64,000 bases of DNA from Thalassoglobus sp. JC818 (GCF_040717535.1 NZ_JBFEFI010000001.1:1178001-1242000); one strand, 5' to 3'. Positions 1 to 9,134 are shown, counted from the stretch's first letter. Numbers and translations are program-made. The notes: generated by a model not told the origin, from the letters alone.

Positions 1-385
1 GAACCGCGAGATCGCTATCGGAATCTTCGATTTTCTCGTAAGGAGAGACGATCCGTCCATCAGAAAGCAGGACTCGAATATCTTGCAGCTCAGCATCTGC
101 AACGACATGCCGATTCGTGACAATGAACGGTGTCTTGCTGCGCGGGCTGGTGATCAAGACACCGGAGCCGGTTTCCTCTGTCACAGAGTTCCGCAGTTCG
201 CGTTCACTTTCAATGTGAACGACAGCTGGACTCGTCTGAGCAGCAACGCGAGCAACCTGCCGACCGGCGAAGTGCAGGACTTGCTGCAATTGTTCCTGCG
301 TTGGTTGTTGAAGGTCTTCCTGGGCATCGAGCGGCCCTGAAATGATGAAGAGGCATAAACCCAGCAGGGTGACTCGTTTGATCAT
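1..385 (-). CDS. Trypsin-like serine protease, HtrA/DegP type (N-terminal part, runs off the left edge)
   Basis: The minus strand is open from an ATG at 385 to the window edge, giving 128 residues without a stop. The protein starts with a signal peptide (MIKRVTLLGLCLFIISG, likely cut near DAQ). The typical entry to a periplasmic trypsin-like protease follows: TSPAVVHIESE, GSGVLI, then TNRHVVADA with the catalytic His, and DSDSDLAV with the probable catalytic Asp. The Ser motif (GNSGGP) and any PDZ domains would lie outside the window. Proteases of this family degrade or sense misfolded envelope proteins. It is the last visible gene of a minus-strand series, 39 bp after the DksA-like gene. Family assignment is firm; the exact subtype cannot be told from the N-terminus. 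Confidence 0.85.
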   Translation of the reverse strand, partial: MIKRVTLLGLCLFIISGPLDAQEDLQQPTQEQLQQVLHFAGRQVARVAAQTSPAVVHIESERELRNSVTEETGSGVLITSPRSKTPFIVTNRHVVADAELQDIRVLLSDGRIVSPYEKIEDSDSDLAV

Positions 386-424
386 TTCGCAACCTGCGTT
401 GAATCTACTCACTCGATGCTCACT

Positions 425-880
425 CTAATCAGAGTCCATTCTGACGTCTCGAACGGTCAACTCTTGATCATTCTCTCGGGCCTGGTATTCCCAAGCGGAT
501 TCCCAGTCCCCTTCGGAACCGTCCGAATTCGGACCGCCATTGATTTCTTGCTCTCGTTGACACTTGATGCAACACGAAGTGTGCGGGAGTGCTCTGAGTC
601 GCGCGATCGGAATCGGCTTTTCACAGTACTCGCAAGTGCCGTAAGTGCCTTGCCGGATGGCCTCAATTGCCTTTTCGATGCGATTCAGTTCGCGGCTTTC
701 GAAAGCTGCCAACTGAGTCCCCATTTCCTGCTCAGCATCTATGAGTGATAGATCACCAAGATCTCCGGGTCCAGACCTTTCCCCGGCTGAATCGAGTTGT
801 TCCGCCACTTTTTGTTTGAGTTCTTTTCGCTGTTCAATCAAACGCTGGTGCAGTTTCAACAGTGCGTCTTTTCTCGCCAT
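425..880 (-). CDS. DksA/TraR-family C4 zinc-finger protein
   Basis: 151 residues. The N-terminal half is a charged helical region (residues 5-75) that would form the coiled coil reaching into the RNA polymerase secondary channel. A C4 zinc finger follows, C83-x2-C86-x17-C104-x2-C107 (CEYCEKPIPIARLRALPH). An acidic motif, GDLSLIDAEQE, lies near the tip region. The C-terminal 40 residues are hydrophilic. DksA-type proteins modulate transcription initiation together with ppGpp; several paralogues per genome are common in planctomycetes, so equivalence with E. coli DksA is not claimed. The start ATG at 880 is the only good one. The gene lies alone in front of the HtrA-like gene. Confidence 0.9.
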   Translation of the reverse strand: MARKDALLKLHQRLIEQRKELKQKVAEQLDSAGERSGPGDLGDLSLIDAEQEMGTQLAAFESRELNRIEKAIEAIRQGTYGTCEYCEKPIPIARLRALPHTSCCIKCQREQEINGGPNSDGSEGDWESAWEYQARENDQELTVRDVRMDSD

Positions 881-1407
881 TTCAAACCTTTCCCCGATAC
901 ATGTTCAGACCTCAACGACCTCCCACTGCTGATTGGTCTGCTCTTGCGTCACTTGGTGACAAAATTGTACGTCTCGATGCGAAAAGACGAGGACAAATTC
1001 CACCACGTATCCGGAAAGCACGACTATTAAAGCAGTTATGAAAGGCAATAAAAATCCGGGAACACGTCACGGCTGACTGTACAGCGCACTTTACTCACCT
1101 CAACGGTACATTCGACCGCCGAACGGGACGAGATCCATCAATTCACTTTCGTCGTGGCGAGGTGACCGATTCCGCAGAAGCTGTGCGTCTCTCCGAATCG
1201 GATTTTCCGGAAGATTTCACCAATTCGGTGAGACTGGACCCGTCGCGCATTGCAAATGCCGCGCATCGAAGACTGTTTAGAAATCTGAACAGGTCGGACG
1301 TGTCGAGTTGTCGGCTTTCTGAAAGAACCGTTCTCATCACGCTTGTCGAGGAGAAGATGACGACGCGCCAGAGCGAATGCGCGTCGTTTCGAGAACGGGA
1401 GAACTCC
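881..1407. other. Intergenic stretch, no gene supported
   Basis: 527 bp between the TPR lipoprotein gene and the DksA-like gene, both on the minus strand. Short open frames on both strands (for example 1143-1340 minus) are Ser/Arg-rich, have no recognisable motif and overlap one another, so I do not call them. The left part must hold the promoter of the DksA-like gene. At 1360-1387 a 9-bp hairpin (acgacgcgc / gcgcgtcgt, 10-nt loop) lies 21 bp after the stop of the TPR gene and may act as its terminator, although no U-run follows on that strand. Confidence 0.5.
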
Positions 1408-2298
1408 TTATGGAGCAGTCGCAGCGAGTTCTCGGATGGCTGCCGCCTGTTGAGGAGTGGTCACAGCGGAACCAGTTTTTGAGAACGAGTGAGACGGTCG
1501 AAGATTCGACTGCTGCTTTGGGTAGCCAGTTCCGGTTGGCAGCGAGTGCGGAGTGGGCTCGATGGCAATCCCGTTGACGCGTTCTTCACGGAGATGTGCC
1601 AGCCAATAGTGAGCCTGTTTGAACTCTGGCTTTTTGGTGACAGCGAGCATCAAATGCTTTTCTGCTGCGTCGTAGTCGCCGATTTCTTTCAAAATCATCG
1701 CGACGTTGAAGTGAGCTTCAGCATCTCCGACTGTGCGGATGAAGTGAGGCAGGGCTGAGTCGAGATCGCCTACGTGAACGAGAGCAACTGCCAACTCAAA
1801 GCGGTAGTTGACATCTTCGGGAGCCGCCAGCATGGCTTCAGTGAGCGGTTCGAGAGCAGCTTCCCAGTTTTCCTGAGCGACGTAGAACTTGCCGAACGCA
1901 TTCTGAACTGCTGCCGATTCCGGAGCGATGCGAACAGCTTTTCGATATTTTTGTTCTGCTTCGGTGTGCAGCCCGAGTTGTTGATCGATTCGAGCAAGTC
2001 CGAGAATTGCGACCACGTTCTTGGGCTCGCTATCGAGAACTTCCTCATACTTCGTACGAGCTTCTCCGTACTGCTTCATGTCTTCCATCCAGCGGGCATA
2101 AGCAACTTTCAGCCCTTCTGGATCCCGAAGTTTGTCGGGAACTTCGATCACTTCCTCTTCGTAAACAACCTGTTCGACCTTCGGCTTCTGGAATGACTTC
2201 ACGAAGTTCGCCGGAGCAGTCAATGCAACGCACCCTGAAGAGCAGATCGCTGCTCCACCAAGAAAGAACACAAATACCTTGGCTAAATCGATTCGCAT
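1408..2298 (-). CDS. TPR-repeat lipoprotein
   Basis: 296 residues from the ATG at 2298. The start overlaps the stop of the upstream AAA+ gene (TAATG), which suggests translational coupling and decides against the longer open frame. The N-terminus MRIDLAKVFVFFLGG ending in CSSGC is a lipoprotein signal with a lipobox. Residues ~60-240 carry tandem tetratricopeptide-like helices (blocks such as AVALVHVGDLDSALPHF and AMILKEIGDYDAAEKHLMLA). The C-terminal ~50 residues are Pro/Ser/Thr-rich and disordered. TPR lipoproteins are protein-protein scaffolds in the periplasm or outer membrane; the partner is unknown. The coupling to an ATPase and a secreted protein suggests a shared envelope process, which is inference. 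Confidence 0.85.
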   Translation of the reverse strand: MRIDLAKVFVFFLGGAAICSSGCVALTAPANFVKSFQKPKVEQVVYEEEVIEVPDKLRDPEGLKVAYARWMEDMKQYGEARTKYEEVLDSEPKNVVAILGLARIDQQLGLHTEAEQKYRKAVRIAPESAAVQNAFGKFYVAQENWEAALEPLTEAMLAAPEDVNYRFELAVALVHVGDLDSALPHFIRTVGDAEAHFNVAMILKEIGDYDAAEKHLMLAVTKKPEFKQAHYWLAHLREERVNGIAIEPTPHSLPTGTGYPKQQSNLRPSHSFSKTGSAVTTPQQAAAIRELAATAP

Positions 2299-3836
2299 TA
2301 CACCGGCTTCCCTGCAGTTGAACCTGGCGAACCACTCAAGCAGTATCGCCAAGCTTCGGTGAGGAGTTCTTCGCTGAGATGGAAACTCTCTCCGTTGAAT
2401 CGACAGATTGCGTGAACGGCATCCAGCAAATCACGAGGGTCGCTCGATTTAGGAGGATGATCCGTGTTGTAACAGTTGGTCAACATCTGCGTGACGATCC
2501 AATCGTCGTACCGCACATGGCGTTCTTCGCACACTCGTCGGAAAATGGATCGAAACTGCTCATCCGTCGGGGGAAGAACAGGAACTTTGTGACGAACGCG
2601 TCTCAGGAACGCCGGGTCGCCCAGTTCTTCTGGACTTTGACTCGTCGAGAAGATAGTCAATTGTTCGAAGGGGATCTGGAAAATCTTCCCAGTCTGGAGC
2701 GAGAGAGTATCAACTCGCTCTTCAAGCGGCAGGATCCACCGATTCAAGAGTGCTTCAGTTGCCTCTTTCTGACGGCCAAAGTCGTCAATCAGCATCGCAC
2801 CGCCATTAGCTTTCATTTGCAGAGGGGCAGAATAGTAGCCGCTCAGTTCGTTGTATTTCAGATTGAGCATTTCCAACGTGAGTTCGCCACCACATTGGAT
2901 CACCGGTCGCAGAGTCTTTCGCCAACGAAGATCAACACCCAACTCATCGTGATTCTCATCCTCAGAAGGGGATTCTCGATCCGCAGCAAGGCTGTTCTCC
3001 GGCAGCGTGTGATCAACGGCTCGATGAATTGATGGGTCGAAGACCGTCACCAGTCGCTGATCGACCGTGACCGCAAAGGGAACATAGATCGTGCCTCCCG
3101 CTTGATTCATCAGATTTGCGATGGATCTGGCGAGTACACTTTTTCCGTTCCCGGCAGGCCCGAACAGAATCATCGACTGTCCGCTCAGAATCGCTGGCCC
3201 AAGTTGATTGAACAGCTCTTCCTGAACATGCAGATGATCGAATGCGCTGCGAAGATCCTCTTCCGAGAAGTCGATTTTGCGAGTCGACTGTTTCCGGCAC
3301 TGTTCTGCATAATCTCGCAAAGAGACCGGTGCTGGGCCAACATATCGACACTCTTCAAAGGCGTCGCGAGTTCGACGCCGCCCGGAGTCGCTTAACGAAT
3401 AGCGTCGATGCTTGGGAGCATCCGGCTCGCAGGAATCCGAAGTCAGCAAACCCTGTTGCTGCAGACAGGAAACGCCTTCTTCAACAACTCGGAACGGCAA
3501 GCGAAGTTCCTGAGCGAGTCGATTGCCCGTCAGAGCCCCATGGAGATAAACCGTTTTAAGAATCAGATCACAGAGCTGACTGAGCGAAATCCCAGTCTCT
3601 GAGAGCGATTTCGGAGGGCGAGGAGGATCGCAAGCGTCAAGCGATGACTCGTCGCGATTGGACTGCTCGGCTTTCTCCGGAATGAGCGATTGGCAAATCG
3701 CCTGCACTTCATTCACGATGCGGTCGTAGAGATCCGTCGACAGTTCAGGTCGACTCTCTGAATCTGAGGACGTAGACGCATTCTCGTTCCGACCCTCAGC
3801 GAGATTCAAATTGGGAAGTGACTCACCAGACACCAC
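2298..3836 (-). CDS. AAA+ ATPase with N-terminal winged-helix-like region
   Basis: 512 residues from a GTG at 3836. Residues 1-85 are acidic and low in complexity. Residues ~85-165 look like a winged helix (LTGNRLAQELRLPFRVVEEG, then a QQGLL wing). The AAA+ module follows: Walker A GPAGNGKS near residue 222, Walker B MLIDDFGRQ near 346, sensor/arginine stretch FSTSQSPEELGDPAFLRRVR, and a C-terminal lid (SSDPRDLLDAVHAICRF). It resembles MoxR/RavA- or IstB-like ATPases but fits none cleanly. The TPR lipoprotein gene starts inside its stop codon; a secreted protein is encoded 118 bp upstream. Start choice is uncertain because in-frame alternatives exist. Confidence 0.8.
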   Translation of the reverse strand: MVSGESLPNLNLAEGRNENASTSSDSESRPELSTDLYDRIVNEVQAICQSLIPEKAEQSNRDESSLDACDPPRPPKSLSETGISLSQLCDLILKTVYLHGALTGNRLAQELRLPFRVVEEGVSCLQQQGLLTSDSCEPDAPKHRRYSLSDSGRRRTRDAFEECRYVGPAPVSLRDYAEQCRKQSTRKIDFSEEDLRSAFDHLHVQEELFNQLGPAILSGQSMILFGPAGNGKSVLARSIANLMNQAGGTIYVPFAVTVDQRLVTVFDPSIHRAVDHTLPENSLAADRESPSEDENHDELGVDLRWRKTLRPVIQCGGELTLEMLNLKYNELSGYYSAPLQMKANGGAMLIDDFGRQKEATEALLNRWILPLEERVDTLSLQTGKIFQIPFEQLTIFSTSQSPEELGDPAFLRRVRHKVPVLPPTDEQFRSIFRRVCEERHVRYDDWIVTQMLTNCYNTDHPPKSSDPRDLLDAVHAICRFNGESFHLSEELLTEAWRYCLSGSPGSTAGKPV

Positions 3837-3861
3837 TCTACCCCGGTCTCTTTACGAACGA

Positions 3862-3887
3862 GGCGAGAGTTCAAAAGAACTCTCGCC
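3862..3887 (-). terminator. Strong hairpin between two minus-strand genes
   Basis: An 11-bp perfect stem (ggcgagagttc / gaactctcgcc) with an AAAA loop lies 67 bp past the stop of the secreted-protein gene and 25 bp before the AAA+ start. No U-run follows on either strand, so it may be a processing or attenuating structure rather than a full terminator. Confidence 0.5.
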
Positions 3888-3954
3888 CAAAGAAGATTCG
3901 TCAGCGATTGCATGAGATCTTCGGTCCGAAACTTATCCGAACTCAGATCCCCGC

Positions 3955-4632
3955 TTAGCCACCGGTGCTGAAGCCACCGCTGGCTCCCTCGTATTGAATG
4001 ACTGGCGGCAAAGCTCCTTCTGCCGCTCCAGTGAGAATCTGCTGAACTTCAGCCGCTGGTCGTCCCAATGGATTGGTGACTCTCTGCTGAACAGGAATAG
4101 ACTCGTGGCCGTTCGTCAGGTTGGCGATGCTTTTCTCGACGCTCAACAGCCGGGCACTGTTCGATGCTGTATCGAAAGATGCCTGGACATAGGCTTGTCG
4201 GTATTGAACAGGCACGTGAGAAACCAACCATGCCAGATGGTTCATCCCAGCGGAGTTCAGGCTGTTGGTCTGCGGATCGAAGTGATAATCGTAGAATGTG
4301 GTGGCAGTTTGCCATCCATTATAGACCTGCATGTCCATATAGCTTCGAACCGACTGGCGATCCTGGCACTGATAGGGATGCGGCCAGTAGTGAGCTGTGT
4401 GGTACTTGTGAACGAAGGTCTGTTCTGGCCCCACAGGACGAGCACTCACAGGCCAAGGTTTTCCGTAGTAACACTCCTGGCGAGATCCAGGAGGATCGGC
4501 AGCGCGTGCTGCGTAGTATTCTGGTGTCCCTCGACGCAGTCCGTCTTCAGAGAAGAATGGCCAGCCGGCTGAAGCGGATTGAGTCAGGCTCAATCCAGCC
4601 AGTAGTAATGCGAGACAGGAAATTCGAACCAT
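3955..4632 (-). CDS. Secreted protein of unknown function
   Basis: 225 residues. The ATG at 4632 is chosen because GAGGGGTGG lies just upstream and a clean signal peptide follows (MVRISCLALLLAGLSLTQ, cut near ASA-GW); the longer frame would put 16 polar residues in front. The mature part is Tyr/His/Trp-rich (for example YCHTAHYWPHPYQC-like spacing around residues 80-100) with a few Cys, no membrane segment and a Gly-rich end. I do not recognise a domain. It is first in the series secreted protein - AAA+ ATPase - TPR lipoprotein, so a role in the same envelope process is possible but unproven. Confidence 0.75.
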   Translation of the reverse strand: MVRISCLALLLAGLSLTQSASAGWPFFSEDGLRRGTPEYYAARAADPPGSRQECYYGKPWPVSARPVGPEQTFVHKYHTAHYWPHPYQCQDRQSVRSYMDMQVYNGWQTATTFYDYHFDPQTNSLNSAGMNHLAWLVSHVPVQYRQAYVQASFDTASNSARLLSVEKSIANLTNGHESIPVQQRVTNPLGRPAAEVQQILTGAAEGALPPVIQYEGASGGFSTGG

Positions 4633-4824
4633 CGTGCCACCCCTCGTATCTGCAATTGGCATCCGTATTCGTTGAGACAACGACAGCGTGTCGTTCTCAA
4701 TCGGTATCGGCTACTGGTGGCACTGATCGTGATGACATTTCGGGATTTGCCAACTGTGTCATCTCGAATTCGGCGAAATCGGCGACTCCGACCTCTCATG
4801 CAGATGGCAAAGAATGACTCACAT

Positions 4825-4859
4825 AAAGCACGCAGCCGGTGAGAGTTGTCACCGGCTGC
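4825..4859 (-). terminator. Rho-independent terminator of the DegT aminotransferase gene
   Basis: On the minus strand an 11-bp GC-rich stem (4849-4859 pairing with 4832-4842, gcagccggtga / tcaccggctgc) is followed by GTGCTTTATG. It lies 42 bp after the aminotransferase stop. Confidence 0.7.
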
Positions 4860-4900
4860 ATGTTCGAGATTGAGTTCTGTTCCGGAAAATCCAGAAAACT

Positions 4901-6103
4901 CTAAGCCGCACGACGAATCGTGGACTGAGAATCGGTTTGAATTTCTGTCAGCACTGCTCGAAGCGTTTCCACGACAATTCGCTGACGGTCCGCTCCGAGT
5001 TCTGCGAAAATCGGCAGAGCGATCGTTTCGGCAGCTGCACGTTCGGCTTCTGGGAAATCACCCGGCAGATAGCCAAGCGACTTGAAGCACTCTTGCAGGT
5101 GCAGTGGTTTTGGATAGTAAATCGCACATCCGACTTGTCGCTCACGCATCCGTTTGATCACTTCGTCGCGAATTTCAGAAGCGACGCGAATCGTGAACTG
5201 ATTGTAAACGTGATGTCCGTTCGCTGGCTCAGTGGGAGCTTCGATCTGTTGATCGAGTTCCATCTCAGCGAACAGCTCACGGTAGCGGGCAGCGTTGTCA
5301 CGTCGTGCGTCCGACCATGAATCGAGATGCTTCAGTTTGACAGACAAAACAGCAGCCTGAAGTGCATCAAGCCGACTGTTAATGCCGACTTCTACGTGCT
5401 GATAACCGCCGAGGTCGCCGTGTACGCGAATTCTTTTCAGCTTGGTGGCGAGATCTTTGTCATCAGTTGTCATCAACCCACCGTCCCCAGCTCCACCGAG
5501 GTTTTTCGTGGGGAAGAAGCTGAAGCAGCCGATCGATCCCAGCACGCCGGCTCGTCGACCGTGATAGGACGATCCAATTGCCTGAGCGGCATCTTCAACG
5601 ACGGAGAGTCCGTGACCGATGGCGATTCGCCAGATCGGTTCCATCTCGGCACACTGACCGAACAGATGCACGGGCATGATTGCTTTTGTGCGTCGGGAAA
5701 TCGCCATCTCGATCTGAAATGGGTCGAGATTATATGTGTGCGGATCAATGTCGACGAAGACGGGTGTCGCGCCGGTTCTGGCGATCGATCCAGCAGTCGC
5801 GAAAAAGCTGTAAGGGGAAGTAATGACTTCGTCCCCGGGTCCAATATCGAGAGCGGAGAGTGCGAGCAGCAATGCATCGCTGCCGGAAGCACATCCGATT
5901 GCATGTCGAGCATCACAATAGGCAGCCATTTCCTCTTCGAAGCTTTCCACTTCCTGACCGAGGACAAACGACTGGTTTTCGAAAACGCGTTGAACGGCAG
6001 TTTGAACCTCATCGCGGATGGTGCCGTACTGGGCAACCAGATCGATCAGAGGGACGGGTGTAGTTGAATCCTGAGAGGAGGGAATCTGGAGAATCCGTGA
6101 CAT
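4901..6103 (-). CDS. DegT/DnrJ/EryC1/StrS-family PLP aminotransferase (sugar-nucleotide type)
   Basis: 400 residues from the ATG at 6103 (GGAG 7 bases upstream); the longer frame adds 11 residues without a better site. Fold-type I aminotransferase motifs are clear: the early PLIDL segment, [12 protein letters not shown], the [10 protein letters not shown] motif that packs on PLP, and [14 protein letters not shown] with the PLP lysine near residue 200. Family members transfer an amino group from glutamate to a keto sugar nucleotide (WbpE, ArnB, PseC types). Sequence alone does not fix the sugar. The WbpA-like dehydrogenase at 9281 would supply the kind of 3-keto uronic precursor used by WbpE, but it is 3 kb away on the other strand, so a joint pathway is inference. 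Confidence 0.92.
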   Translation of the reverse strand: MSRILQIPSSQDSTTPVPLIDLVAQYGTIRDEVQTAVQRVFENQSFVLGQEVESFEEEMAAYCDARHAIGCASGSDALLLALSALDIGPGDEVITSPYSFFATAGSIARTGATPVFVDIDPHTYNLDPFQIEMAISRRTKAIMPVHLFGQCAEMEPIWRIAIGHGLSVVEDAAQAIGSSYHGRRAGVLGSIGCFSFFPTKNLGGAGDGGLMTTDDKDLATKLKRIRVHGDLGGYQHVEVGINSRLDALQAAVLSVKLKHLDSWSDARRDNAARYRELFAEMELDQQIEAPTEPANGHHVYNQFTIRVASEIRDEVIKRMRERQVGCAIYYPKPLHLQECFKSLGYLPGDFPEAERAAAETIALPIFAELGADRQRIVVETLRAVLTEIQTDSQSTIRRAA

Positions 6104-6365
6104 TTCGCGACTCCATTCGCATTTGACAAATCGCATCGATCATCGATGGTGTTCATCGGGGAAGCTATGTTGGGATGAAATTCGTGTCAAGATGTGCACT
6201 CAGACCTCATGTTTGAGCCACAGTCTTCGGAAACAATTCGCCGAAAACACCGTTTCCAATGCTATGTTTTCGGAATTTCAAACTGAATTCCTCAACTCTT
6301 GTCGACCAATCTGAGAGCCGAACAGATTGATTGATAGAGAATTGCGTCTCACTGCCCTGACGGAA

Positions 6366-7658
6366 ATGGCTGAGTCAATGAATGTGTCAAACTGGAACAT
6401 TGTCTTCTTTGAAGATTCACTCGCACCGCAGTTTTTTCCTGTCGCATTGCTCCGTCCGGTCTTCGAACTCGTCTGCGGACATGGCAGCGTGCGTGAGCGT
6501 CTTCGACGGAGATTTCCCGAAACGGAGTGGGGCGCAATTCTTCGCCCGGAACTCCGGGAAACGTATCTCGAAACATTTCCTGATTGTAAAATTGACAACC
6601 TGAATTCGCTGCGGGAAGCCCCCACTCTCATCATCAATGGTCGATGGCTTGGTGATCCGCGCACGCTAGAAGATCTCGACGAAGGAACGTCTGGCTGGAT
6701 CGATGACGAACTCGCCTGGAGTGTTTTCTCGCCGGAGGATTTGCAGCGATCGTCGGACCCATCGCTTGCGGATCAAGTCGTCGAGATTGCGAAGTCAAAA
6801 CGGTCCGTCCCGACGACCGGAGAGATGATCCACTACCCATGGGATCTGATTCACTTCAATCCGCAGATGCTCAGCCTCGATTTCGATTTGAATTCCCGAG
6901 ACGAACAGCAAGCGTCGTTTAATATCTCTGGGCTTGTCGGTCCGCGCGAACAGTTGTTCATTGGCCAGGGAGCTGAGGTCGATCCATTTGTCGTTCTTGA
7001 CACACGACACGGTCCGATCTGGATTGAATCCGGTGCCAAGCTTCAGGCGTTTACAAGAATCGAAGGCCCCGCTTACGTCGGACGGGAAACACAAACGTTC
7101 CGCGCCAATATTCGAGAAGGTACAACGATCGGTCCGGTTTGCCGCGTCGGCGGTGAAGTTGAGGAGAGTATTCTTCACGGCTTCGCCAACAAGTATCACG
7201 ACGGATTTCTCGGGCACAGCTACGTCTGTCCGTGGGTCAACCTCGGAGCGCTGACCACCAATAGCGATCTGAAGAACGACTACTCCGACGTCTCCGTCCC
7301 ATTGGTCGGAGAGCGGGTCTTATCAGAATCGAACAAAGTCGGCTGCTTCATCGGCGATCACACGAAGACAGCCATCGGAAGCTTCTTCAATACGGGATCA
7401 TCGATTGGCGTGATGTCGATGGTCCTGCCAGCTGGAGAGCTGCAACCAAAATTTGTTCCGTCGTACTCGCGTGTCTGGCACGGTCAGATCGAAGAATTAC
7501 CGAATGGAATCGACTCGGCGATGAAAACGGCAAGAATCGCCATGGATCGCCGTAAGCAAGAACTGACACCAGCAATGCAAAAACTGTTGCAGCACACGTT
7601 TGAGATCACCCAGCCTCACCGAGACGCCGCCCTGCTCCGCCAATCGCAGCGGAGATAA
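6366..7658 (+). CDS. GlmU-like putative sugar nucleotidyltransferase with left-handed beta-helix
   Basis: About 430 residues from the ATG at 6366; an in-frame TTG at 6327 and ATG at 6378 are alternatives. The N-terminal part begins NIVFFEDSLAPQFFPVAL...RPVFELVCG, the form seen in the GlmU-family proteins of Bacteroidetes and planctomycetes. The middle to C-terminal part shows hexapeptide-repeat beta-helix sequence (GPAYVGRETQTF, IREGTTIGPVCRVGGEVE) and an acyltransferase-like stretch (NLGALTTNSDLKNDYSD). Canonical GlmU has LAAGxGTRM near the N-terminus; that loop is absent here, so the uridylyltransferase activity is doubtful. It is transcribed away from the DegT aminotransferase across a 260-bp gap, and both may serve surface-glycan synthesis. 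Confidence 0.8.
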   Translation: MAESMNVSNWNIVFFEDSLAPQFFPVALLRPVFELVCGHGSVRERLRRRFPETEWGAILRPELRETYLETFPDCKIDNLNSLREAPTLIINGRWLGDPRTLEDLDEGTSGWIDDELAWSVFSPEDLQRSSDPSLADQVVEIAKSKRSVPTTGEMIHYPWDLIHFNPQMLSLDFDLNSRDEQQASFNISGLVGPREQLFIGQGAEVDPFVVLDTRHGPIWIESGAKLQAFTRIEGPAYVGRETQTFRANIREGTTIGPVCRVGGEVEESILHGFANKYHDGFLGHSYVCPWVNLGALTTNSDLKNDYSDVSVPLVGERVLSESNKVGCFIGDHTKTAIGSFFNTGSSIGVMSMVLPAGELQPKFVPSYSRVWHGQIEELPNGIDSAMKTARIAMDRRKQELTPAMQKLLQHTFEITQPHRDAALLRQSQRR

Positions 7659-7694
7659 GTGGAAGCTGAACGGCAATCGATCCGGGAACGCATC

Positions 7695-7797
7695 AGAACG
7701 GTTCGAATTTGGATTGCACTGACTCGCACGAGCAAACTCAGGTCTTTGAGGAGTGGAACCGCTCAAGCGAGTGCATAGGAAAGAGCAGCTTGCTCTA
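7695..7797 (-). repeat. Stop-codon-linked repeat, copy D
   Basis: Read on the minus strand it begins TAGAGCAAGCTGCTCTTTCC, where TAG is the stop of the lipoprotein gene at 7795-8415. Further parts match the other copies (CGCTTG, GAGTTTGCTCGTGCGAG, AGTGCAA); the far end has drifted to CGTTCT instead of TGCTCT. Confidence 0.75.
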
Positions 7798-8415
7798 GTC
7801 AGCGACCGAAAAGATTCCCCAGTTCTCTCGAAGAAGAACCCATTCGTCTTTCCCCTTGGGAGAGTATCGAACCTGAAACTCGAACTTCTCCTGAACTCCA
7901 GCACCCGGAATGAATTCATCGAGCAAAATCCGGCTCGTCTGAAACCGAAGTGGAAAGGTTTTCGACGCTCCAGTTGTGTCGCGGATTTCGACTTCGTAGT
8001 CGAATTGGGACAGGTCATTCTCTTCGCCAAGGAGTGAGACACTCAATTCAAATCTCACGCCCGCTCTTCGTCCGACTCGTACAGGAAACACGAGATGCCG
8101 CGTCACACCACCGAAAAGCGGAGCTTTGATCGTTGGTTCAACAACAGGCCTATCGATCGGCATCGGCTCAACAGGTTGTTCGACAACCGGTTCAGGTTCG
8201 ACAGAAGACTCCTGAACGGCTGCAGCCTGTTGCGTCCGTGACATTGAGATCAATTTGGCCTGTTCTTCCGCTTCACGTTGAGCAGTTCGATCCAGTTCAG
8301 GGACTGGTCGGCTGTGAGCCATGCTTGTATCGAATGCTCCGTCAAAGTCCTCACATCCGACCAAAGTCGCGACAAGCAAAATCCAACACCCGAATCGAAG
8401 CGAAGTGAAGCTCAT
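7795..8415 (-). CDS. Lipoprotein of unknown function
   Basis: 206 residues. MSFTSLRFGCWILLVATLVGC is a type II signal with lipobox LVGC, so the protein should be lipid-anchored. Residues ~35-90 are Gln/Glu/Pro-rich (repeated EPVVEQPVEP-like units), likely a flexible spacer across the envelope. The last ~110 residues look like a compact beta-sandwich (RHLVFPVRVGRRAGVRFEL, FQVRYSPKGKDEW). No known domain is recognised. Its TAG stop is the first codon of a dispersed ~104-bp repeat. Confidence 0.75.
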   Translation of the reverse strand: MSFTSLRFGCWILLVATLVGCEDFDGAFDTSMAHSRPVPELDRTAQREAEEQAKLISMSRTQQAAAVQESSVEPEPVVEQPVEPMPIDRPVVEPTIKAPLFGGVTRHLVFPVRVGRRAGVRFELSVSLLGEENDLSQFDYEVEIRDTTGASKTFPLRFQTSRILLDEFIPGAGVQEKFEFQVRYSPKGKDEWVLLRENWGIFSVAD

Positions 8416-8846
8416 GTCGAAAGATCCCTATCAGTTCGAAACGAAAACAGACTTGTTTTCGTGCGGAGATTCCACGCGAATTCCGCAGGGCAGCTAACGT
8501 CATCTCTCGAGACTCGTGAAACGTCGGCCTTCCAAGTCCCTGCGAAAAACACCGATCATGTCAGAGATAAGATGGTGACTTGACCAGTGGAGTCAAACCG
8601 TGCGGGAAGCTCTCGACATGGAATTCACCTCGATTTCACGGAGCCTTCATGCTTTGGCAACAGACGTTCCCAATTGGAATCTGATCCCGAAGCGTGCGTC
8701 GAAACGCTTGCAGCTTTTCAGCAGTTCGAATCAACCAATCTCGATGCTCGAACGCAGACTTGCACAAGGACTCGTATCCTTCACGAATCGAGATCGCACA
8801 GCTGAATTCTTCGTACAAGATCGGCAATCTGCGGCGATCGGGAAGC
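8416..8846. other. Mostly intergenic stretch between lipoprotein and monooxygenase genes
   Basis: Apart from the doubtful small frame at 8636-8863, nothing coding is supported. The part next to 8415 presumably carries the lipoprotein promoter; no clear -35/-10 pair stands out. Confidence 0.4.
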
Positions 8847-8863
8847 CTATTCAAGAATCTCAC
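8636..8863 (-). CDS. Possible small protein overlapping the monooxygenase stop
   Basis: A 75-codon frame starting with GTG at 8863, overlapping the end of the monooxygenase gene by 17 bp. The product is basic and helical-looking (YEEFSCAISIREGYESL, HRDWLIRTAEKLQAFRRTLR). The overlap is typical of coupled genes, and codon choice resembles the neighbours, but there is no recognisable family and competing frames exist on the other strand. It may be real or chance. Confidence 0.35.
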   Translation of the reverse strand: MRFLNRLPDRRRLPILYEEFSCAISIREGYESLCKSAFEHRDWLIRTAEKLQAFRRTLRDQIPIGNVCCQSMKAP

Positions 8864-9134
8864 AGAAGTACGGTTGGCGTTTCACCAATGGCAACACCTG
8901 AGGCTGATAAATCTCGGTAAACGCCTGTGCTGTCTTGTGAACCTCCCAAGCTTCCTTCGATTCCCAACGTTCGATCAGCAAGAACGTCCCTTTTTCCTCG
9001 ATGGATTGGCAGACTTCAAAACTGAGACACCCCGGTTCCTCGCGCGACAGACGACCCGCTTCGGTCAGTAACTTCGCAATGTTTTCAATTTGTGAACCAT
9101 CCTGAACCGTTAGAATGACGTTAATTGCAAACAT
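8847..9134 (-). CDS. Antibiotic biosynthesis monooxygenase (ABM) domain protein
   Basis: 95 residues, the usual size for a one-domain ABM/YgiN-like protein. The pattern is characteristic: an N-terminal strand (FAINVILTVQDG), helix (IAKLLTEAGRLSREEPGCLSFEV), strand (FLLIERWESKEAWEVH) and the C-terminal QVLPLV helix. Dimeric alpha+beta barrel proteins of this family act as quinol or small-molecule monooxygenases or handle reactive by-products; the substrate cannot be read from sequence. It is transcribed away from the sugar dehydrogenase gene, 146 bp apart. Confidence 0.88.
   Translation of the reverse strand: MFAINVILTVQDGSQIENIAKLLTEAGRLSREEPGCLSFEVCQSIEEKGTFLLIERWESKEAWEVHKTAQAFTEIYQPQVLPLVKRQPYFCEILE

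Noticed and set aside
4164-4817. 217-codon plus-strand frame
   Set aside because: Antisense to the secreted-protein gene at 3955-4632; Arg/Ser-rich shadow composition.
5327-6067. 246-codon plus-strand frame
   Set aside because: Lies fully antisense to the DegT aminotransferase, whose motifs are unmistakable; no motif of its own.
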